64,000 nucleotides of DNA, from positions 7,750,001-7,814,000 of the forward strand of contig CAVNZM010000007.1 in assembly GCA_963693365.1 (NCBI GenBank). The letters run 5' to 3'. Of the stretch, positions 35,666-53,194 are shown piece by piece. Both the position numbers and the translations under genes were made by a program. The first letter of the stretch is position 1. Each line of letters starts with the position of its first letter. Origin of the DNA: Amoebidium appalachense (taxonomy: Eukaryota > Ichthyosporea). The notes under the pieces were generated by a model. That model saw only the letters and a program-made list of their open reading frames with translations, searched no databases and was not told the DNA's origin.

Positions 35666-36086
35666 ACATACCACCCCAATGAACCCCTAGCCAACTCCCT
35701 TCCAGTCCCCATGCCTCCGTAAAACTAACAGTATACAGACACACACGGGTACATGCATCCAAGCACATCACACACGGGGACATGCACATTCACACACGTA
35801 CACGCGCGCACAGACATGCACACACACGTCAGTGCGCACGCACATGCATATGCACACACACCCGTGCACACTCATGCATGCACACATATGGCGATCATTT
35901 CAACAAGTACATGTACACCCGCAGGCCCACATAGAATCATTGCAGAGAGACACAATACACACCCACACCCACAGATATACACGAGAAGACGAGCACACAT
36001 CATGTACACACAAACACGCAAGCAGACATGCAGGAACACCCATGCATGTGCGTGTGCGTCCACACACACACACGCACACGCGCGCG

Positions 36087-36129
<43 letters not shown>

Positions 36130-36194
36130 CAGACACACACACAGACACACACAGACACACGCACACACACACACACACACACACTCGCGCACGA

Positions 36195-36247
<53 letters not shown>

Positions 36248-36586
36248 TTCGAATCATATGTGGATATACTCGTGGATATGTAACTCGTACGTGTGCGCAC
36301 ACATGCATTCCATTGGCTGGTTTCTGTTTGTGTGTTAAAGCATTCTGCCCCGTTTTCGGTCCCACAGGACCATACTGGCTCGTTTCCTCAAGCCTCACTG
36401 GTGAAAAGACCCATTCAAGAGGCGTAGAACGGGTTGGGTGTACATGTGGAGGACTGTGTGAAATTTAGCTACATAAATTGTGTTCTATGTAGTAAATAAA
36501 TTTGGTTTTTGTTTGGTTAGCTGGTTTGGTTTTCTACATCTATGGTTTTCTCCCGTGGTAGCAGCCCAAATGGCTGGGGGTTTTTT
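34889..36586. repeat. Repeat-rich intergenic DNA
   Basis: A C-run/A-run lies at 35118-35180, (CA)n at 35327-35413, (CA)n at about 35600-35660, and a long CA/CG-rich irregular array at 35740-36246, including (CG)n at 36080-36094. No exon is supported. Confidence 0.7.
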
Positions 36587-36656
36587 GATTGGCCCAGGAC
36601 ACGATCGTCCTGGCCAATCAAATACCGATCTAGATACCCTTATTACTATATAAAGG
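36587..36656 (+). promoter_or_regulatory. Palindromic CCAAT dyad plus TATA box
   Basis: GATTGGCCCAGGAC (36587-36600) and GTCCTGGCCAATC (36607-36619) form an inverted repeat with a CCAAT box in each arm around ACGATC. TATATAAAGG follows at 36647-36656. Spacing fits a compact plus-strand core promoter with a start near 36680. The first ATG downstream (36811) opens MAWCLIPPPATRLPQTRP before a GTAAAT donor followed by a C-run. No further exons could be linked. Confidence 0.45.
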
Positions 36657-39080
<2,424 letters not shown>

Positions 39081-39095
39081 AATGACCAACAACTT

Positions 39096-39116
39096 TTTAT
39101 TCAATAATTTTTTATT
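39096..39116 (-). terminator. Two AATAAA poly(A) signals for the gene at 39936-39322
   Basis: AATAAA on minus at 39116-39111 and 39101-39096, about 205-225 nt after the stop codon. Confidence 0.55.
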
Positions 39117-39321
39117 ATTTAAGAGCATTAACATGTGCAACAGTCATCAGATTATATTCGATAGTTATGCTGGCAAGTTACCAGCACTTCATCTGACCTG
39201 CGCTCTATTTTCATGTTTTTCTAAATATCACATTGCCACATAATCCCTGTGAAACCCTTCGGTTTTTTTTCCCATAATATAACCACACATCATATCATAT
39301 ATATAATCCCGTAAACATTTT

Positions 39322-39936
39322 TCAATGTGCGGGTGCAATTAGTCTAACAACCGCGCCACCATCGACCCTAACCAACTTTGCCTGTCTCACGCCTTCATTC
39401 ATTGCATCCGGTAGTTGGTAGTTGTCCACATGTGTGGCTGGAGGGGCAATATGAACCGAAAATCCAGGAATGGGTAGCGGCATCTGCGCTAGCGTACCGT
39501 CAAAAGTCTCATAACCTCCGAGCATAATTGTTAGTTTGGGTGTCCTTGCCCCAGCCATTAATCCAGCCCCCGCGGTTCTTTGTGATGGAGAAACCGACAT
39601 GGGGATCTGCGTATAGCCCACCGATCCTTGTGATGTGTTCACGAGAATAAACCTCTGCCTCCCCCCGTTAGTAGTATACACAACTGGCATGCTTCCTGTA
39701 GAGTACACCCCCTGCAATCTCGCCTGGCTGGTTGCGGTGGTGATTCCTTGGGGGGGTGTATACGCACCAACACCTGCTCGTTGCATGTGGGAGGCGGGTA
39801 GTTTTGTGTAGGGGCTGTGAGGGTAGGCTAGTGGCTGGGTGGTTGGGGTGGTGTCGCAACCTTCCATCTCCTCTTGAAGCATGTCGAGGGCTGAAAGGCG
39901 TGCCGCTGGCGTCACCGGTTGCATCATTGTCGCCAT
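39322..39936 (-). CDS. Hypothetical single-exon protein, 204 residues
   Basis: An ATG at 39936 in a clean, non-repetitive frame ends at 39322. The N-terminus is MATMMQPVTPAARLSALDML followed by a Thr/Pro/Tyr-rich half. A better-structured second half contains QRFILVNTSQGSVGYTQIPM, PKLTIMLGGYETFDGTL, VHIAPPATHVDNYQLPDAM and a basic end QAKLVRVDGGAVVRLIAPAH. No signal peptide or membrane segment is seen. I do not recognise a family. Balanced composition, a clear start and poly(A) signals 205-225 nt downstream support a real gene. Confidence 0.6.
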   Translation of the reverse strand: MATMMQPVTPAARLSALDMLQEEMEGCDTTPTTQPLAYPHSPYTKLPASHMQRAGVGAYTPPQGITTATSQARLQGVYSTGSMPVVYTTNGGRQRFILVNTSQGSVGYTQIPMSVSPSQRTAGAGLMAGARTPKLTIMLGGYETFDGTLAQMPLPIPGFSVHIAPPATHVDNYQLPDAMNEGVRQAKLVRVDGGAVVRLIAPAH

Positions 39937-43350
<3,414 letters not shown>

Positions 43351-43401
43351 ATGGACATTCAAGATGGGTGGGTGAGTGGATGGTGTTTTTTTTTTAATGA
43401 G

Positions 43402-43439
<38 letters not shown>

Positions 43440-45734
43440 CGGAGGGGAGGAGGTTATTGCAAGAGGGGAGGCGGAGAAGGGGGAATAGGGGACGGGCTCA
43501 GGGGGATGAGGGACGGTGCCACAGATGGGTTCTTTCTTGAACATGGATAGATTAGACCTTATTCAGACTTGCTCACAGAAATCAAGCTTCACCACTACTA
43601 TTAGAAGAAGCAATCTCAAATGACTCTGAGACAGCCAATCATATGCAGATGCCCATGGGCTACAGCCTGTAAGGTTGATTGTTGGTCTGATCCCAATGAG
43701 ACGCCCCCCCCCCCCTCCTCTCCCCCCCCCCCTCCCCCCCCCTTCCCCTCCCCCCCCCCCCCCCCCCCCCGGGCGCAAAAGCACTGTATACCTCGGACAC
43801 CTACCTGGCCCCAGTGACATAAATGATCAGTGATGTTCCACGGGAACCTAGGGTTATATGTATTACCGTGGGGGTCGCTATGTTGTCATTAGTTTTCTAT
43901 TGACTCAATAGAGCAGAGAGACAATGACATGCAGGGCGGCTATTATTGGAGGGGGGGGGGAGAAGGAGGGGAGAGGAGAAGGGGAGGGAGGGGGTGAGGG
44001 CGGGGGTGGGGGGGGGGGGGGGGGGAGGGGAAATCAAACGGGGAGGGGGGAGGGGACTTGAAAGGAGACAGATGGTGCGCTCCACATCACCCCCGACATG
44101 AACAACGACGTTCCGGTTTAAAGCAGGCTGGGCTTGTGTTAGGAGAGCGAGTGGTGGATAAGGGTGTGTATGTCAAATCGTGTGTAGATGTGTGTGTGTT
44201 TTATGAATAAACAGCGAGTCGCGGCAAGTGTGTGTGTGTGTGTGTGTGTATGTCTGTGTGTCTGTGTGTGAGTGAGAGTATTTTTCTCTCTGTGTACACA
44301 CGCTCGGGCGCACGCGTGCGTGTGTGCGTGTGCGGATGCGCGTGTGCGTGTGCGCGAGCGTGTGTTTCACACGGTGTGTGTGTGTGTGTGTGTGTGTGTA
44401 TGCGCGCGTGCGCAGGGAGGGGGGGGGGGGGAGCAGCCGTGGCTGCCAGTGTGTGTCAGTGTATATGTGTACTGGGTGTGTGTGTGTGTGTGGGTGGGTG
44501 GGGAAGGGGGGGGTGGGAGGGAGAGGGGGGGGGGGGGGGGGGGCTGGGCACACAAAGCTGTTGAACCAAACACTGTACATCCCTCCAGCACCCACACAAC
44601 ATGATAATTATTGTGGGATATTTAAGCAAAGACCCCGGAAAGAGGGGTTGGGGGGGGGGGGGGGGGGGGGGGGAGGGGCAGGGAGGGGGCGAGGGGAGGG
44701 GGGAGGGGGGGAGGGGGGAGAGGGGGGGGGGGGGGGGAGGGGAGGGAGTAGATGGCTACAAAAAGCTCGGGGAAAGTGTCTAATCGCATTGAGGGTGTTT
44801 GTTCCTCATGGGATTAGCCAAAAGGTGGATTTTGTGCTTTATGCCGACATATTATAGACAAAGACAATCAAAACATCCGTGTGTGTTGGTTACAAGTGGG
44901 TCAGTGGCTAGGTGTGGGTGGGTATGTGCGGATGGGTGTTGGTAAGATATGCCTGTCCACGTGTGTGCGCCTCATGTGTGGTTAGATGTGTAAGGGGCGG
45001 CCAGACGGGGGGGGGGGGGGGGGGGGGGGGAAGGGGGGTGGGAGGGGGGGGGGGGGGGGGGGAAGAAGGACAGGGAAAGGAAATTTTAACGGGGCACCCA
45101 AGATATCGTAGCGTAACGGCTAGCTGCAGCGTGTTATGTGTTCTGTGTGTGTGCACGTCTGTGTGTGTGCGCGGGTGGAGGAGGAGGGGGGGGGGGGGGG
45201 GGGGGGGGGACACCACTGCTTGTGGGTTGGTGGTGGCGGTGGTGGTGTCGGGAGAGGTGGGCGACGGAGGCGAATACAGCGAAAGGGGTGGCAATTAGAG
45301 GTGGACAAAACAGAGGGGGAGAGGCGGGGGGGGGGAGGGGGGGGGAGGGGAGGGGGGGGAAGGGTTGGGGGAGGGAGAAGGGGAGCAGATGGATGGATGG
45401 AAGAATACCTACCGAGAAGGTTTCATATTTCTGTGTCCAGTGTCATTATTTGATCAAGCGGGGAGGACGGGGGGGGGGGGGGGGGGGGAGGGGGGAAGGA
45501 GGGGAGGGGGGTGGTTTGGTTTGTGGGGGATGTTGTTTGGTAACACTCGTCTTTCGTGCCCACCTGTTGAATATCGCTTGTACATGAGAGAGCAACGTTT
45601 GTTCTTGATCATACCACGTCACCTCTAAGACGGCATACATCAGAGGAAGTTTTCCTTTGGTTGACGGTCACTGTGCAACCGTTCAAAGCTTGTGTTCGTG
45701 TATCGTCACCTAGCCCTACCTCCCACCCCGGCAC

Positions 45735-45824
<90 letters not shown>

Positions 45825-46281
45825 GTCTGTCTGCCCCCCCCCCCCCCCCCCCCCCCGAAGCCCTCTCCTCCTTCTATGGAGATGCACACAGGGGCTGTGA
45901 AGCTCAGCCACACACGCAATCTCACCAGGGAGAACATAATCCCCCCCCCCCCCCCCTCCCCCCCTTTGGCGGAGGGCGGTGGACGACGGGGTCCAAGGGG
46001 GGGAGGGGGGGGTGAAGTTGAAGGCTTTGGTGATACTTGAACATAACTGAGCCCAAAGACTCGTCGCCGCCACCCGACTTCGTTGAAGTCGTGCAGGGCT
46101 GGGCAGCTTAATTGATAATTTAATAACGGTTATTTACTTATGATAAAAATTGGTTTGTTTGAAACCCCGCTGTACATCGAAAGTTTACCCAATAGCCAGT
46201 CATATTTGACTAAGCTCGGAGATGTAGGTGAGGTGATGTGCTGGTGAAGGTTTTGGATAAACGGGGGCAAGGCCGGGGGAG

Positions 46282-46314
<33 letters not shown>

Positions 46315-46580
46315 GGGAGGGGGGAGGGGGAAGGGGGGGGCGGCACAGTTGCGGGGGCAGGCGGAGGGAGGGGGGGGGGGGGGAGAGAGAGAGATGGGGG
46401 GGAGGGGGAGGGGGAGAGAGAGAAGGGGGAGGGGGGGGATTTGTAGGCTGCTTTTTCCAATGCTGAATCACCCCCTCTCCCCTCCCCCAGCCCTCTCCCT
46501 CACCCGCCTTTTTTCTTTCTTTCTTGAAGTTCTCCTTCTTCTTCTTCTTCTTCTTCTTCTTTTTAAGGCTTTCATATCTG
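43351..46580. repeat. G/C-run and (CT)n-rich intergenic DNA with weak exon islands
   Basis: G-runs near 43405-43439, 44025, 44540, 44660, 45020, 45200 and 46290, C-runs near 43710-43770, and (CT)n at 45737-45815. Minus islands with plausible acceptors are LHDFNEVGWRRRVFGLSYVQ (about 46030-46086), STKGKLPLMYAVLE (about 45627-45670) and LAVTLRYLGCP (about 45090-45125). They could be one gene but I could not chain them. Confidence 0.35.
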
Positions 46581-46593
46581 TAACCGTGTGACA

Positions 46594-46678
<85 letters not shown>

Positions 46679-46861
46679 TGTGTGCGCGTGTGTGTTTGGT
46701 ATATATGGTGTGTAAGTTCCATTCAAGCAAACACGCAACGATGCACGTGTCTGCCTGTGCGACGGTGTGCATGCGGCATCCATGCCGCATCTCTCTGAAG
46801 CCTATTGTGTTCATGTGCGGGTGCATGCGTGTGGTGGTGGTGGTGTATGTGTGTGTGTGTC

Positions 46862-46892
<31 letters not shown>

Positions 46893-47083
46893 ATAAATAA
46901 CTCAGCCGCTTAGCGTTTCAGCATCATTCAGGTCTACCACACGGCCAATCAAATGGCTTGCATGCGATTAGAGATGCCAATCGAATCGTCCCCTTCCAAA
47001 TGTGCTCCAATCAAATTGATACATGATACCGCTAAATTAATTCAAATGATCATATGTAACTAAGCCACGAGAGGCAATGTGTA

Positions 47084-47125
<42 letters not shown>

Positions 47126-47327
47126 GGGGGGGGGGGGAGGGGGAAGGGGGGGGGGGGGAGGGGAGGGAGGGGGGGGGAGGGGAGGGGCGAATCATGATGC
47201 CGAAATGTTTTTACACCTAGACGTTCTCTTTTCTAAAAAAAAGAGGGGAAAAAAAAACAAACTTGACTGATACTTTCTGTAGGGAGAACGCCTGGCTGTA
47301 GTGCCACTGGTGGTTGTTCATGGGGAA

Positions 47328-47359
<32 letters not shown>

Positions 47360-48244
47360 GCTGGGAGGGGGGGGGAGAGGGGGGGGGGGGGGAAGAGGAA
47401 GGGATGATCACGGTGGTCGGGTGGTGATGTTGGTGAAAGAGTGGGGAGGCCAGACGGAGAGACGGGGGGAGGGGGAGGGGGAGGGAAGGGGGGGGGGGGG
47501 GGTACGGAATAGGAGGTTACACGGATGGACGGGGAGGAGGGTTGGCTGGCGTTTATTTGCTTTTATAAAGGTAGAATTAGCAAGAGTTGGTTGTTGAAGG
47601 TGATTGCAGCATCCTTGCGTGATATCTTTGTCTCATGTGTGTGTGCCAGTGAGATGTATGTTTGTGATCGTGTTTTTTTTTGTGTGTGCATGTGTGCGTG
47701 TGTGTATGGTGGTGGTGGCGGCTGTGTGTCACGGTGGTGGTGGGTGGGTGGGTGGGTGGGTGGCTTGGGGGGGAGGGGGGGGGAGGGGGGGGGGGGGGGG
47801 GGGATGTTAAGGGCGGGGTAGGGGGATCCGGGGTGGGGGGTGGGGGGAGGGGGGAGGGGGGGAGGGGGGAATTCATAAAATCTAAAAGAGGGGGCAACTT
47901 GCATGGGTGTGTGAAACTACACAAACGAAACTTTCGTCAAATTGCACTCTTCTTTTAGGAACACGTACGGTATCTGGTTCGTTTATGTTGCAAGGCAACA
48001 ATGCCACGAGATCTAGAGCAAAAGATAAAAAGATCAATATGTGCGACAAATGAGCATGGAGAGATGCATGCATGGCCAGCGGCTGCCCACTGTGAGGATA
48101 AAAGCACGTTGGAGGTCGACGAACGTGGTTGTCCCAGTGTCTTGTGGATAGTAGGTAGACAAACTAGGTGCTGTCGGTGGGCTATGGTTGTTGTTGTTGG
48201 TGGTGGTGGTGGTGGCGTGTGTGCGTGCGTGTGCGTGCGTGTGC

Positions 48245-48279
<35 letters not shown>

Positions 48280-49222
48280 TTTTTGAGGAGGAGGGGAGGG
48301 GCCGGGGGGGGGGGAGGCAAGAGATGCACAAAATGGTGGCCGTCACTCGGGGGACGTGTGGATCGTCCCCGGGAATCAACCACTTTGGCAGAAATCGAAG
48401 GCAAGGAAAATCCCTCAGTCAACGTTCCAAGTTTGGTGGCTAATAACTAGAATCAGCCAAGTCGGTAAACAACGAGAACTTTTATTTATAAAAACTTTTT
48501 AACAACAATCGACCAGGTTGGGTAAACAAAGAGAGTATTCTGCTAGGTTTTGGGTAATCGTAAACGTCTAAGTTTGGGCCAACAACAACAACAAGAGGAA
48601 AAAACTTCTTTGCATGCAACGAGAGTAAGTTGATAGATGCTACACATGTTTTGCAATACATAACATCTGACAGTACGAACACAAGAGTTGGGATTCAATT
48701 GGTGCAGAGACACGAGGAATAACCTTATTCAGTAATATCGGTCAACGACTACTCTCCTCAGGAGTTCTTCGACACTACAAATTATTTACATAATTATTTC
48801 ATTGCGTTACAACCCTCACAAAACAGCATTATGCATAAAAGAATAGAATATAGGGTTTACCTTACCACCCTATCAGTTAGTATTTTGGCAACAAGAAGCA
48901 GTTAGGCTAAGTTGTGCTCTGCACTATGAAACATTCGTGGATTAACATTCGGCTCCCAAAAGGGAAGCACACACAGCCGCTTTGAATCAACCGTCGGTGT
49001 CAAAACGGAAACATGCATATCAGCATGTCTAAACTCTTCTCTTTCTAAAATAGCTATTTCACAAAAAAGCAACGACCATTCCATACACTTAACGGAGTTA
49101 CGAGGTAGGAACGAACGCTTACCTACTCTAGCAAATACATACAAAACTTTCGTACCTTCTATAACATTCCAAATTATTAAGCATCAACCACGACCAGCAT
49201 AGTAAACACGTTGAACACGTCA
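46581..49222. other. Intergenic: (GT)n, G-runs, possible plus-strand terminal exons
   Basis: (GT)n at 46599-46677, compound (TGG)(GT)G tracts at about 46831-46890 and 47086-47137, and G-runs to 47870. On plus, a good acceptor at about 47957 (CTCTTCTTTTAG) precedes EHVRYLVRLCCKATMPRDLE, and a later stretch ends VNVPSLVANN before a stop near 48450. This is an unrecognised candidate gene end. From 48450 to 49222 nothing is recognised except a minus AATAAA at 48486-48481. Confidence 0.3.
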
Positions 49223-50086
49223 TCATGGGCTCGGAGACTGGCTGCATGAGTCCACCTGTGACTTGCTGTCCCTCCGTTCCTTTGTCTGTTTTGCATTTGG
49301 GCACGTCCGTCTGTTGTGGCCCACACTAAAACAGTTGCCACACATGTAGTGTGTGTTCTTTTTCTGCGTGTTGCTGGTCGGGACACCCAAGGGGGCAATA
49401 GGAGGCGACCCCATACTAGCAGAGGGGGTTGAGAGGCTCTCAAACGATGTTGCTGAACTACCGGAGGTGTTCGTTTGGCCTAGGGTGTAGGGGCCTCGTG
49501 ATGTCCGGGAGTATGGCATGGGGCGGTAGAGGTGTCCGACAGGCAAGGAGTTCCGGCGGTGCATGCGTTCCTTACAGTACATATCAACATCGCCCACAGA
49601 GTAGGTGCGTGAGATGCGCGGTGCCGACTGCATAGAATAAGAGTCCATGCCACAACCACAGCCCGAGTAGCAAGGGCCCTGGGGAATGGGCGGCGGGCAA
49701 GCGTAACATCCTGGCACCGTACATACGGACATGGGTGGTGGGGGGCCGTAAGAGGAATACCCGCTATGGTAGCTCGACCCGTGCATCGAATGAGGAGGCA
49801 TCATGGCACCGGGGTGTTGGTTGTGCATGTATGAAGGGTGAGCAAGTGCACTTTTGTCAGACTCGGATGATGCCATGGGTGATGCACTCAGCTGGTACAA
49901 GATCTCATCGTAAAGCCCAAACACGTTTTGCCCATCCAAGACCTCGGGTGTGCTCAGGGCAGAGCTAGCAATATCAAATACTTCGGGGCTGTTTGTTTCA
50001 GAAAAAAGGAGTGACCCGATAATATCATCGTTGGTGGGTACTTCGCCCAGACCCATGCTGGGTCCGGATGCCACTGCACACATCAT
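49223..50086 (-). CDS. CCHC zinc-knuckle protein with Ser/Pro/Met-rich body, 287 residues
   Basis: The single exon starts at the first of two ATGs (50086). The body is low complexity (Ser, Pro, Tyr, Met), with an acidic N-terminal segment, FSETNSPEVFDIASSALSTP, and Cys-rich patches around CTVPGCYACPPP and CYSGCGCGMDSYS. Near the C-terminus CGNCFSVGHNRRTC is a C-x2-C-x4-H-x4-C knuckle of the GHNRRTCP type, also seen in plant MYB-like proteins and in some RNA/DNA-binding proteins. Binding of single-stranded nucleic acid is the likely role (inference). A basic tail, AKQTKERRDSKSQ, follows. TATA and CCAAT elements sit just upstream. Confidence 0.7.
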   Translation of the reverse strand: MMCAVASGPSMGLGEVPTNDDIIGSLLFSETNSPEVFDIASSALSTPEVLDGQNVFGLYDEILYQLSASPMASSESDKSALAHPSYMHNQHPGAMMPPHSMHGSSYHSGYSSYGPPPPMSVCTVPGCYACPPPIPQGPCYSGCGCGMDSYSMQSAPRISRTYSVGDVDMYCKERMHRRNSLPVGHLYRPMPYSRTSRGPYTLGQTNTSGSSATSFESLSTPSASMGSPPIAPLGVPTSNTQKKNTHYMCGNCFSVGHNRRTCPNAKQTKERRDSKSQVDSCSQSPSP

Positions 50087-50156
50087 TTTGCTAAGCGGCC
50101 AGATTGAGTTGAAAGTGTGTTGGGATTGTCAGAATGGTCGGACAGTAGGCAGCTAG

Positions 50157-50178
50157 TTATATAAAATGTTTATTGGGC
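50157..50178 (-). promoter_or_regulatory. TATA box and CCAAT of the zinc-knuckle gene
   Basis: The minus strand reads GCCCAATA then TTTATATAA, about 70 nt before the ATG at 50086. The order and spacing suit a short 5' UTR. Confidence 0.5.
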
Positions 50179-50607
50179 GCATACGAGCGGCCGTCCTTTG
50201 GCGTTGTTAGAAACAGCACCTATTCAACCAACACGTGTGGCAGGTGTGGACGTCAGTTTTCGAAAATGTGGATGCTGTAGGTGCTTAGTGGCGTGATAAT
50301 ATACTCAACAGAGTCTTGCAAACGGGAGAAACAGTTTTTATCAAACGCCATGTTCTCAGTGGTCAGGGACGATTTCATTGGTTCCTACTATGCTATTGCA
50401 ATAGTGATCAGATTTTGAACATTAACAAATGGCGTTATTTATGCAGCAAAAGCTGTATTACTAACATATAATGCTTAATACAAATATGTTGCAGCTGTAA
50501 AGACAAATAAAGACGACTTTGGAGGGCTTTAATTAGAAATGTTCTATTGTTACATCAAAGGAATGCCACATAGCATAGTGATAAGCGTTCCTATTAGCTG
50601 GATGTCA

Positions 50608-50912
50608 TTAATTTATTTGACCAGCTTGAGGTATGCACCTATTTAGATACTTCCATCGTGCGTTCCATCTGTGGAAATAAATAACAGTTGTGCAGGATAT
50701 CGATTAGCGGCACCCTCCGTATCCTCGGCACGCAAAATGGCCATTTTTGCAGTGACTTCCCACTTCGGTGCACGAACAACAAACAAAGCCTGGGATCATG
50801 CTCACCTGCAGATGGTCCGTGGGGGTCCCTGGGGGAATGCCACTGGCTCGAGTCCACGATTCCAAGGACAATCTTTGATCATGTAGAACATGGCAATTCC
50901 CACAGTGATCAT
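50608..50912 (-). CDS. Small two-exon membrane protein, 55 residues
   Basis: Exon 1, 50912-50806, opens MITVGIAMFYMIKDCPWNRG and ends at CAG|GTGAGC. The 137-nt intron closes with TTATTTATTTCCACAG. Exon 2, 50668-50608, adds RWNARWKYLNRCIPQAGQIN and TAA. Phase 2 matches. Residues 1-12 are hydrophobic, then comes RGLEPVAFPQGPPRTIC. It resembles a small organellar or ER single-pass subunit in style, but I cannot name a family. An upstream exon is possible because a TGA precedes the ATG only if there is no splice there. AATAAA overlaps the stop. Splice sites are strong; identity is unknown. Confidence 0.5.
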
Positions 50913-51525
50913 GACTCAGTTGTGATGTAATTGTAACAGTCATCTACAGTATTGAACTTTGATGAATAAACTATAAATATCAACTATGTTACGTACTGTG
51001 TGTGAGCAAAGGAAAACCAGGAAAACCATAGCAATTACAGATGATTCAAATTTGTAGAGGAATATTGATCTGCCGGCCGTCAGCTTAAGCTTGGCAGCGC
51101 CATGGCACCATAGTACCGTGAATTCGAAGCATCTGTCACTGCGGCATGCCCATCTATCTACAATTGACAAGGGCCGTTGTGCATGCTAATCATAAATGAT
51201 ATTAGTAGTACTAATGAGTCAGTAGTAGATCATGCAAGCTGCCACATACGGGTGTATTGCATGCGCTTGGTGTGTACGGATGAAGAAGCTTCTTCTTCGA
51301 ATTCAAGATTTTGCAAAACTTAACTTGTTTCGTTTCGGTGCTCGCTCGAGCAATGTGTCACTTGCGCACATATATTGCGGAAGTGACATATGCTTCATAT
51401 AATGCTTGTGTGTTTCAGAGTGTAGTAAACAGCTCAGACCCAAATTATATGCAAGTATATGTATGTACACTCATTGATATAATCATCATGCACGCCAGGC
51501 CTGTATAGCGGCTGCAACTGTGTTA

Positions 51526-51705
51526 TCAAGTGGTCATGTGGACGATGTAAATCCCCGCTGAGCTTTTCACATTTCGTGTGGCTGAGGCGGCCGCGGCGCG
51601 GATTTCGAGTCGTACTCCAGGGCTCGGGGCCGTGCCTTCGAATTCGTCGACGTCGGCGGCCGAAACGAATTCATGAGTAAAGAAGTCTTGGGCACCCGGC
51701 TTGCT
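51526..51705 (-). CDS. Candidate terminal exon of an unknown gene
   Basis: After an acceptor (CATCTTCAG|AGC) an open frame of 59 codons runs to TGA at 51526: SKPGAQDFFTHEFVSAADVD, then EFEGTAPSPGVRLEIRAAAA and IYIVHMTT. GC-rich third positions contrast with the AT-rich surroundings. A stronger acceptor (TTTTCTGTTTTTGCAG) lies about 125 nt upstream. No upstream exon or family was identified. Confidence 0.35.
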   Translation of the reverse strand, partial: SKPGAQDFFTHEFVSAADVDEFEGTAPSPGVRLEIRAAAASATRNVKSSAGIYIVHMTT

Positions 51706-52182
51706 CTGAAGATGCACAAGGACGTATACAGACGTATCATTACAAGATGTAATAACAATAATATCGTGCGCCTGCATTTGTGTGTTACGCATTACCATAT
51801 AGCTGCAAAAACAGAAAAGGTGCAGAGTCTGAGTGCTCCAACAGTCGGACACGTGTCGCCGTGGCCCAAGTGCCCCACGTGCACACACTCCCAATTCGCC
51901 ACTTAGATGCCCATTGGCCACCGATTTATGACAAGAATGTACCATGTATGGCAATAACTGGCGGGAAAGCCAATAGGAAGAGGCTAAGAATCTTGAAAAA
52001 CATTCCAAAGGATAATTTAGCGAATCCATGCGTGCAATCAAGTCACTCCAATTTATGCTCTGGTATGCGAGCATCCTCACATGAGTTATGGTGCTTAGCG
52101 TCTAGACGAACCACAAAAGAAAGAAGCTTTCTTTCAAAATTGTAGTCAGCCCCCCTATCATGTCCCGTGAGTGAGTGAGTGA

Positions 52183-52535
52183 GGGTTTACACACTTTTTA
52201 TTGCGTGGACACTGCCGGAGGCCCAGCCACATTCGACGGCCTACTGCGTTTTCCAGCACAGCCAATCAAATGCAGCCAGTGACATATGTACATGCTATAG
52301 GCAACAATGAGCGCCATCGTAGTATCTGACACCCCTATTACATATTATGGGTAAGCAGAGGCTAGCATCGGTAGCTCCGAAAGAAAGTTAAGGCACCGGA
52401 TCACAATATCATACTGTGCAGCATTAATAAGGTGATCTAGGATAGTCATCTTAAAACGGATGTGAGTGAGGAGTAGGCCTTCGAGTGTGGCGGGGCCGCC
52501 GACAGTGTCCACGCAATAAATAGTGTGTAAACTCC
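52183..52535. mobile_element. Non-autonomous TIR element (MITE-like), about 350 bp
   Basis: The left arm 52183-52245 and right arm 52473-52535 are reverse complements over about 60 bp with a few mismatches, beginning GGG(A)TTTACACAC and including TTGCGTGGACACTG. The interior has no frame. A truncated copy sits at 22065-22343. Flanks are GTGA-type tandem repeats (52166-52182 and 52548-52690), which obscures the target duplication, so no superfamily is assigned. Confidence 0.7.
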
Positions 52536-52539
52536 CAGG

Positions 52540-52755
52540 AGTACTAGTGAGTGAATGTGTGAATTAATGTGTCAGTGAGTGAGTGAATGAGAGTGTTGAC
52601 GGTGAAATGCGTGAGCGAGGGAGTGAGTGAAAGTTACTCGCGGCTAGTGAGCTCAATGAGTGAGCGAGCTAGAGTGAGCGAGGGTGCGTGCGTGATCTAT
52701 AGCATACGGTCACTTGGGTGTACACATGTGGCTGTCTATGCGTGTCCACGCACGT

Positions 52756-52845
<90 letters not shown>

Positions 52846-52914
52846 CCCGGCCTTTGTTGTAGTTTGTCACAGTGGGGTAAAGTTGATGTATGTGTATGCT
52901 ATGCAACGAAACTA
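52540..52914. repeat. Degenerate (GTGA)n and (GT)n tract
   Basis: GTGAGTGA-type repeats at 52548-52690, then (GT)n at 52757-52837. No gene. Confidence 0.75.
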
Positions 52915-53047
52915 ACAGACACCCAGAAAGATAGCCTACCTGTAAATTACAACATCCTTGATTTTATACTAAACACGCGTAACTACGACCTGTTTATTAG
53001 ATGTATTGATTGGCTTGAGAAACACATCACTACAAAATTATAGCGCA

Positions 53048-53116
<69 letters not shown>

Positions 53117-53148
53117 CCAGCTGATACCGAGTGTCCCGAGGGGAGCCC

Positions 53149-53194
<46 letters not shown>

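Noticed and set aside
35740-36246. CRISPR-like regular array
   Set aside because: The repeats are irregular CA/CG dinucleotide tracts without unique spacers of fixed length, and the window is eukaryotic.
44760-44860. FVLYADI-like stretch suggesting reverse transcriptase
   Set aside because: Four residues only, no flanking RT motifs.
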